Source: Planctomycetaceae bacterium (GTDB lineage: Bacteria; Planctomycetota; Phycisphaerae; Phycisphaerales; SM1A02). From it: DNA of 9,721 bases. The notes beneath the pieces were generated by a model, which made no database searches, was not told the DNA's origin, and saw only the letters and a program-made list of their open reading frames with translations. The stretch spans positions 1 through 9,721 of the forward strand of contig JAIYBS010000391.1 of assembly GCA_027488415.1 (NCBI GenBank), written 5' to 3'. The number at the start of each line of letters is the position of its first letter. The stretch's first letter is position 1. Made by a program: the position numbers and the translations under genes. Positions 5,364 to 9,721 of this stretch are shown here, piece after piece.

Positions 5364-6409
5364 TGCAACGCGCCGTCGCGGCGGCAGAGCAGCTGGCGAT
5401 CCTCGCGCTCGCGCGCGCGGACGGCCTTCCCGCGTTCGCGGCGGACGGCGCCCTCAGCTCCTGGGAGGTGTTCGGCCAGCAGCTCGTGACCGGGCTCTCC
5501 AACGGGATGATCATCGCGCTGATCGCGATCGGCTACACGATGGTCTACGGCATCGTGGAGCTGATCAACTTCGCGCACGGCGACCTCTGCATGCTCGGCG
5601 CGTTCTTCGCGCTGACCGCCGTCGGCGCGCTCGGCATGTCGGAGTGGGGCGGGGCGGGCGGGGCGGTCGGCCTCGTCTCGCTGCTCGTCGCGACGGCGTT
5701 CTTCTGCGGCGCGCTGAACTGGTCGATCAACCGCCTCGCGTACCGACCGCTGCGCAAGGCGAGCAAGCTCAGCCTCCTCGTCAGCGCGATCGGCGCGAGC
5801 TTCATCCTCGTGAACCTCGGCCTCTTCTGGGGCGGCATGCCGATGGACGTGTTCGCCGGCGGCAACAGCTCGGCCGCGCCGAAGGCGTTCCCGGCGCTCG
5901 TCGAGCCGGAGCCCGCCGCGCACCTCGGCGACGTCATCGTCTCGCGGCCCGACGTCCTCGTGCTGCTCGTGACCGTGCCCCTGATGGGCGCGCTCACCTG
6001 GCTCGTCCGCTTCACGAAGCTCGGCAAGGCGATGCGCGCGGTCGCGCAGAACCCGACCGCCGCCGCGCTCATGGGCATCGACGTCGAGCGCGTCATCGGC
6101 GCGACGTTCTTCATCGGCGGCTCGCTCGGCGGCTTCGCGACCGTCGTCTACAGCATCTACAACCAGACGGTCAGCTTCCAGATGGGCTACCGGATGGGCA
6201 TGGACGCGTTCATCGCCGCGGTGCTCGGCGGCATCGGCAACCTCCCCGGCGCCGTGCTCGGCGGGCTGCTGATCGGCGTCGTCCGCGCGATGAGCGACCA
6301 GTACATCGAGACCCGCTGGACCAACGCGGTCGTGTTCGGGATCCTCATCCTCATCCTCGTGTTCCGGCCCTCGGGCCTGCTCGGGGCCAAGCTCCGGGAG
6401 AAGGTGTGA
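5363..6409 (+). CDS. livH: Branched-chain amino acid ABC transporter, permease LivH
   Basis: A 348-residue inner-membrane permease that forms half of the translocation pore with LivM. It shows the family opening GLSNGMIIALIAIGYTMVYG (44-63) followed by INFAHGDLCMLGAF (68-81). YRPLRKASKLSLLVSAIGAS (127-146) comes next. The cytoplasmic coupling segment that meets the ATPases is AVAQNPTAAALMGIDVERVI (226-245), and the C-terminus is AVLGGIGNLPGAVLGGLLIG (286-305) then VFRPSGLLG (333-341). Several hydrophobic spans are evident. The ATG overlaps the livK stop (TGATG), and AAGG (5352-5355) lies seven bases upstream, supporting this start. About 32 residues precede the usual LivH beginning (E. coli LivH is about 308 residues), with a mildly hydrophobic stretch at 3-18. 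The start could lie further in, at a GTG, but coupling favours 5363. Confidence 0.95.
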   Translation: MQRAVAAAEQLAILALARADGLPAFAADGALSSWEVFGQQLVTGLSNGMIIALIAIGYTMVYGIVELINFAHGDLCMLGAFFALTAVGALGMSEWGGAGGAVGLVSLLVATAFFCGALNWSINRLAYRPLRKASKLSLLVSAIGASFILVNLGLFWGGMPMDVFAGGNSSAAPKAFPALVEPEPAAHLGDVIVSRPDVLVLLVTVPLMGALTWLVRFTKLGKAMRAVAQNPTAAALMGIDVERVIGATFFIGGSLGGFATVVYSIYNQTVSFQMGYRMGMDAFIAAVLGGIGNLPGAVLGGLLIGVVRAMSDQYIETRWTNAVVFGILILILVFRPSGLLGAKLREKV

Positions 6410-7509
6410 GCGCCGCCGCCCCGAGGAGGATCCGCCTGACGCCGTGGGCCGGCCTCGCCGCGCTCGCCGCGGTGCCGTTCATCGACGCGCTGCTCCCGGG
6501 CGGGCTGCGGCTCGAGGACCCGATGTCCGAGGTCTTCATCTACGCGATCCTCGCGCTCGGCCTCAACGTCCTCACCGGCTTCACCGGGCTCCTGAACCTC
6601 GGCGTCGCGGCCTTCGCCGCGATCGGCGCCTACGCCTTCGCGATCGCCACCTGCGAGATCTACCCGTTCCAGCTCGGCTTCTGGCCGGCGCTGGGGGTGA
6701 CGGTCGCCGCGGGCGCGATCGCCGGGTTCGCGCTCGGCGCGCCGACCCTCCGCGTGCGCGGCGACTACCTCGCGATCGTGACGCTCGGCTTCGGCGAGAT
6801 CGTGAAGGACGTGCTCGTCAACCTCGACACGATCACGAAGGGCACGCAGGGCATCAACCCGCTGCCGCCGCCCTCGTTCCTCGGCACGCCGCTCGAGGCG
6901 CGCGGCCAGTACTGGCTCCTCCTCGCCTTCGTCACGGTCACGTTCGTCGGCGTGCGCGCGCTCGAGCGCAGCCGCGTGGGTCGTGCCTGGATCTCGATCC
7001 GCGAGGACGAGCTCGCGAGCCGCGCGATGGGTATCCGTCCCGACCACGCGAAGATGCTCGCCTTCGCGACCTGTGCGGCGCTGGCGGCGCTCGCCGGCGC
7101 GCTCATGGTGAGCCGCCTCTCGAGCTCCGGCGAGCCCGGCAACTACGACTTCCAGGTCTCGATCCTGGCGCTCTGCATCATCATCGTGGGCGGCATCGGC
7201 AGCGTGCGCGGCACGCTCGTCGGCGCCATCGTGATGGTGGGCATGAACTCGATCGTGCTCGTCAAGCTCTCCGAGCTCGTGGGCTCGCCCGACGCGCCCG
7301 GCGCCGCGCTCGACGAGGCGCAGGGCCTCGCGAAGGTCGGCGTGTTCCTGCGCACCTGGGCGCAGAACGTGCTCGTCAACCCGACGAACTGGAAGTTCCT
7401 GCTCTTCGGCCTCGCGCTCGTCCTGATGATGGTCTTCCGCCCGCAGGGCATCCTGCCGCCGCGGCCCCTCCACGAGGCGCCCCCCGAGGGCGGGGAGGAG
7501 GGCGCATGA
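6406..7509 (+). CDS. livM: Branched-chain amino acid ABC transporter, permease LivM
   Basis: A 367-residue inner-membrane permease, partner of LivH. Family landmarks are IYAILALGLNVLTGFTGLLN (45-64), LGVAAFAAIGAYAFA (65-79), LRVRGDYLAIVTLGFGEI (115-132) and the NPLPPPS stretch after GTQGIN. The coupling segment is SIREDELASRAMGIRPDHAK (197-216), then GGIGSVRGTLVGAIVMVG (262-279) and a closing VFRPQGILPPRP (343-354). The GTG start at 6406 overlaps the livH TGA (GTGA), and GGGAG (6396-6400) lies five bases upstream. The N-terminus is short, without the long extension of E. coli LivM (about 425 residues). A charged loop at about 290-312 before the last span is a moderately variable region. Its 3' end overlaps livG (ATGA). 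Confidence 0.95.
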   Translation: MSAAAPRRIRLTPWAGLAALAAVPFIDALLPGGLRLEDPMSEVFIYAILALGLNVLTGFTGLLNLGVAAFAAIGAYAFAIATCEIYPFQLGFWPALGVTVAAGAIAGFALGAPTLRVRGDYLAIVTLGFGEIVKDVLVNLDTITKGTQGINPLPPPSFLGTPLEARGQYWLLLAFVTVTFVGVRALERSRVGRAWISIREDELASRAMGIRPDHAKMLAFATCAALAALAGALMVSRLSSSGEPGNYDFQVSILALCIIIVGGIGSVRGTLVGAIVMVGMNSIVLVKLSELVGSPDAPGAALDEAQGLAKVGVFLRTWAQNVLVNPTNWKFLLFGLALVLMMVFRPQGILPPRPLHEAPPEGGEEGA

Positions 7510-8543
7510 CCGCGATCCTCGAGGCACGGGACGTCACCATGCGCTTCGGCGGGCTCGTCGCGAACGAGCGCGTCAGCCTGTCCGTGCGGCCGGGCGAGAT
7601 CTTCGCCGTGATCGGCCCGAACGGCGCCGGCAAGACCACGCTCTTCAACGCGATCACCGGTATCTACGAGCCCACCGAGGGCGAGGTCCTCTTCGAGGGC
7701 CGTCCGATCCGCCGCGAGTGGGGCATGAGCGACCGGGTGAAGGGGCTGGCCGTCGGCCTCGTGAGCGCGGCCGTCGCCGTGCTCGCCCTCAACGCGAGCG
7801 CGCTCTGGCAGGGCGCGATCGTCGATCGCTACGTCTACGGCGAGGCGTTCCCCTGGGGCGAGGCGCTCGACTCGGTGCCGCGCACGCTCCGCGAGTCCGG
7901 CTTCTGGCTCACGTGGTTCGCGGCGGCCGTCGGCTTCGCGGTCGCTCGCCTCGGCTTCGGCGCGATCTGGAAGGCGCAGCGCCGCACGCCCGACCTCGTC
8001 GCGCGCGCCGGCGTCGCGCGCACGTTCCAGAACATCCGGCTGTTCGGCGAGATGAACCTCGTCGAGAACGTGCTCGTCGGCATGGACCAGCACTTCCGCT
8101 CGGGCTACTGGTCCTGCCTGCTGCGTCCGCCCGGCTTCTGGCGCGAGCGCGAGCGGATGCGCCGCCGCGCGTTCGACCTCCTCAAGTTCGTCGACCTCGC
8201 CGACAACGCCGCGGACGCCGCGCGCAGCCTGCCGTACGGCCACCAGCGGCGCCTCGAGATCGCCCGCGCGCTCGCGACGCGGCCGCGCCTCATCCTCCTC
8301 GACGAGCCTGCCGCCGGCATGAACCCGGCGGAGAGCGCCGACCTCATGAAGCTCATCCGCCGCATCCGCGAGAGCGGCGTCACCGTGGTCCTCATCGAGC
8401 ACGACATGAAGGTCGTGATGGGCATCTCCGACCGCATCGCCGTGCTGCAGTACGGCCGGAAGATCGCCGAGGGCACGCCCGACGAGATCCGCAACGACCC
8501 GGTGTGCATCGCCGCGTACCTCGGCACGGAGGACCTCGGGTGA
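7506..8543 (+). CDS. livG: Branched-chain amino acid ABC transporter ATPase LivG with membrane-hairpin insertion
   Basis: One of the two ATPases powering the Liv importer. All nucleotide-binding motifs are intact: Walker A GPNGAGKTT (37-45), Q-loop RTFQNIRLF (172-180, Q175), LivG-type signature LPYGHQRRLEIARAL (242-256), Walker B and D-loop RLILLDEPAAGMNP (261-274), and switch histidine LIEHDM (296-301). The odd feature is residues ~70-160, absent from E. coli LivG (about 255 residues). This insert has two uncharged or nearly uncharged hydrophobic stretches, ~80-101 and ~132-155 (one arginine, R148), joined by a polar loop (~102-131). Flanks are net positive and the loop net negative, which fits a membrane hairpin with both ends in the cytoplasm. 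Normal sequence resumes at TPDLVARAGVARTFQ. The frame is unbroken with the same codon bias, so no frameshift or fusion is evident. GGAGGAG (7494-7500) lies five bases before the ATG, which overlaps the livM stop. The LivG call is firm; membrane insertion is predicted. Confidence 0.94.
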   Translation: MTAILEARDVTMRFGGLVANERVSLSVRPGEIFAVIGPNGAGKTTLFNAITGIYEPTEGEVLFEGRPIRREWGMSDRVKGLAVGLVSAAVAVLALNASALWQGAIVDRYVYGEAFPWGEALDSVPRTLRESGFWLTWFAAAVGFAVARLGFGAIWKAQRRTPDLVARAGVARTFQNIRLFGEMNLVENVLVGMDQHFRSGYWSCLLRPPGFWRERERMRRRAFDLLKFVDLADNAADAARSLPYGHQRRLEIARALATRPRLILLDEPAAGMNPAESADLMKLIRRIRESGVTVVLIEHDMKVVMGISDRIAVLQYGRKIAEGTPDEIRNDPVCIAAYLGTEDLG

Positions 8544-9268
8544 CCGCCGCCGACCGCCAGCCGCTCCTGCGCGTGCACGGGCTCAAGTGCTCCTTCGGCC
8601 AGGCCGAGGTGCTGCACGGCGTCCACCTCGACGTCTTCCCCGGCGAGATCGTCTCGCTGATCGGCGCCAACGGCGCCGGCAAGTCGACGACGCTGATGTG
8701 CATCTCGCGCATCCACCGTGCCGCGGGGCGCATCGAGTTCGCCGGCGAGGACCTCTCGCGGCTCGCCCCCGAGCAGGTGGTTCGCCGCGGCCTCGTGCAG
8801 GTGCCCGAGGGACGCCGGATCTTCCCGCGCCTGACCGTGCGCGAGAACCTCGAGATGGGCGCCTTCATCCGCTCCGACCGCGACGGCATCGCCGCGGACC
8901 TCGATCGCATCTTCGGCATGTTCCCGATCCTGAAGGAGCGCGCCGCGCAGCAGGGCGGCACGCTCTCCGGCGGCGAGCAGCAGATGCTCGCGATCGGCCG
9001 CGCGCTGATGAGCCGGCCGAAGATGCTGATGATGGACGAGCCCTCGATGGGCATCGCGCCGATCCTGGTCGCGAAGATCTTCGACACCGTGCGCAACGTG
9101 CTCCGCGCGCAGGGCATGACGATCCTGCTCGTCGAGCAGAACGCGAACGCGGCCCTCCGCATGAGCGACCGCGCCTACGTGCTCGAGACCGGGAACATCG
9201 TCCTGTCCGGCACCGGCGACGAGCTGCTGCGCGACCCGCGCGTGCGCGCGGCGTACCTCGGCCACTGA
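8540..9268 (+). CDS. livF: Branched-chain amino acid ABC transporter ATPase LivF
   Basis: A 242-residue ATPase of normal LivF length, the expected heterodimer partner of LivG. Motifs: Walker A GANGAGKST (42-50), Q-loop LVQVPEGRRIFPRLTV (85-100), signature LSGGEQQMLAIGRAL (142-156), Walker B MLMMDEPSMGIAP (162-174), and LLVEQNANAALRMSD (196-210), where LivF proteins typically have Gln instead of the switch histidine. RAYVLETGNIVLSGTGDELL (211-230) is the usual LivF C-terminus. The GTG start overlaps the livG TGA (GTGA), and GGAGGA (8528-8533) lies six bases upstream. No insertion like that of LivG is present, so the ATPase pair is asymmetric. It is the last gene of the operon. Confidence 0.95.
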   Translation: MTAADRQPLLRVHGLKCSFGQAEVLHGVHLDVFPGEIVSLIGANGAGKSTTLMCISRIHRAAGRIEFAGEDLSRLAPEQVVRRGLVQVPEGRRIFPRLTVRENLEMGAFIRSDRDGIAADLDRIFGMFPILKERAAQQGGTLSGGEQQMLAIGRALMSRPKMLMMDEPSMGIAPILVAKIFDTVRNVLRAQGMTILLVEQNANAALRMSDRAYVLETGNIVLSGTGDELLRDPRVRAAYLGH

Positions 9269-9270
9269 CC

Positions 9271-9290
9271 GCGGCGCGACGCGCGTCCGC
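9271..9290 (+). terminator. Weak hairpin after livF
   Basis: GACGCGCGTC (9279-9288) is a 10-bp palindrome. With a bulge, GCG (9271-9273) could extend it by pairing with CGC (9288-9290). CCGCTTT follows at 9294-9300. It sits just past the livF stop and before the next promoter candidate, where an operon terminator is expected. The stem is imperfect and the T-run short, so the call is tentative. Confidence 0.25.
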
Positions 9291-9298
9291 GTCCCGCT

Positions 9299-9326
9299 TT
9301 GAGCCCCGGGCGGTTCCTCCTACACT
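9299..9326 (+). promoter_or_regulatory. Candidate promoter of the 3'-terminal gene
   Basis: TTGAGC (9299-9304, 4 of 6 to TTGACA) and TACACT (9321-9326, 4 of 6 to TATAAT) are separated by 16 bases. TACACT ends 12 bases before the ATG at 9339, so the leader would be about five bases. ATTCCGCC lies directly before the ATG. This is the only candidate in the window with both hexamers. It would make the last gene a separate transcription unit from liv. Confidence 0.45.
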
Positions 9327-9338
9327 GGCGATTCCGCC

Positions 9339-9721
9339 ATGCGAACGTTCACGCTCCGCACCGACCTCGAACGCCACCGGATCGGCAAGTTCCAGCTGCC
9401 GCTCGGCCTCGAGCCGGTCGACCTGCCCGCGCCCAGCGAGGGCTACACGGTCGAGTTCGTCGAGGGCGACGAGTCCGCCCCGGACACGTTCCGCTTCTAC
9501 GCGGTCGCCAGCTTCGAGAAGGTCGGCGCGCTGCTCGAGGACCTCTTCGAGGCGATGCCGGACGAGGTCTTCCCGATCGTCGAGGCCGGCTCGAAGGACG
9601 CCTTCCGGTCGACGGACTCCTGGAGCGCGCGCGAGCCGCTGCCCTTCGACGACTTCATGGACGACTGGCGCCACTACCGGTCGGTGATCCTCGAGGACGG
9701 GTCCATGGGCGCCGGCGCGCA
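9339..9721 (+). CDS. Unrecognised acidic protein, N-terminal part
   Basis: An open frame of 127 codons without a stop runs off the window, starting MRTFTLRTDLERHRIGKF. Third-position GC bias is as strong as in the neighbours, and the other frames show no recognisable family, so this is very likely a real gene. The visible part is acidic (for example EFVEGDESAPD at 40-50 and PFDDFMDDW at 103-111). It has no signal peptide, membrane span or motif that I can name, so it appears soluble and cytoplasmic. EKVGALLEDLFEAMPDEVF (62-80) looks like an amphipathic helix. The start is chosen for its ATG directly after ATTCCGCC and the promoter candidate upstream; no Shine-Dalgarno sequence is visible. It lies 70 bases after livF on the same strand but probably has its own promoter. 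Function unknown. Confidence 0.75.
   Translation, partial: MRTFTLRTDLERHRIGKFQLPLGLEPVDLPAPSEGYTVEFVEGDESAPDTFRFYAVASFEKVGALLEDLFEAMPDEVFPIVEAGSKDAFRSTDSWSAREPLPFDDFMDDWRHYRSVILEDGSMGAGA

Noticed and set aside
7506..8543. livG as a fusion, frameshift or two genes caused by the extra 90 residues
   Set aside because: The frame is continuous, codon bias does not change, and the motifs on both sides belong to one ATPase domain in the proper order. An in-frame insertion is the simpler reading.
4101..9268. Urea (urtABCDE) transporter instead of Liv
   Set aside because: The ATPase and permease motifs (LivG-type LPYGHQRRLEIARAL and DEPAAGMNP, LivF-type VEQNANAALR) read as Liv types, and no urease or urea-linked gene is nearby. 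Exact substrate remains open.
1..9721. CRISPR array, tRNA/rRNA genes, insertion sequences, prophage or integrase
   Set aside because: No spaced direct repeats beyond the 20-bp tandem array, no cloverleaf or rRNA-like stretch, and no transposase or integrase frame was seen. All gaps are short and the flanking genes are housekeeping or transport genes.

Overview
The window is very GC-rich, gene-dense bacterial chromosome with strong third-position GC bias throughout. A lipid A synthesis gene (lpxB) and signal peptides point to a Gram-negative cell envelope. The GC content, the style of LpxB and AspRS, and several starts that look leaderless would suit Planctomycetota (Phycisphaerae-like). That placement is inference from sequence style and needs a phylogeny. 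I saw no phage, insertion sequence, CRISPR array, tRNA or rRNA. No gap between genes exceeds 100 bases.

Layout. Positions 2-277 (+) hold the C-terminal end of a sodium/acidic-amino-acid (DAACS) symporter. A 20-bp tandem repeat and a GC hairpin follow, in the gap shared with the converging aspS. aspS (366-2159, -) encodes a complete aspartyl-tRNA synthetase. It diverges from lpxB (2253-3398, +) across a 93-bp gap holding two long dyads built from four copies of one half-site. lpxB ends in a perfect 15-bp hairpin inside its own coding sequence and converges on a small exported SYLF-domain gene (3451-4005, -). That gene diverges from a five-gene branched-chain amino acid ABC operon, livKHMGF (4101-9268, +). 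An unrecognised acidic protein begins at 9339 and runs off the window.

How the genes work together. The liv operon is complete: a periplasmic binding protein, two permeases and two ATPases. All four internal junctions overlap by 1-4 bases (TGATG, GTGA, ATGA, GTGA), implying tight translational coupling. Together they would import branched-chain or related amino acids at the expense of ATP. The window therefore carries two amino-acid uptake systems (DAACS and Liv).

The main oddity is LivG. Its ATPase domain carries about 90 extra residues between the Walker A region and the Q-loop, with two strongly hydrophobic stretches that look like a membrane hairpin. Standard LivG proteins are about 255 residues and soluble; this one is 345. 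The other notable signals are the paired dyads in the aspS/lpxB gap and a recurring start context (a TAnnnT box and then TTCCGCC or TTCCGCGCC immediately before the start codon) at three unrelated genes.
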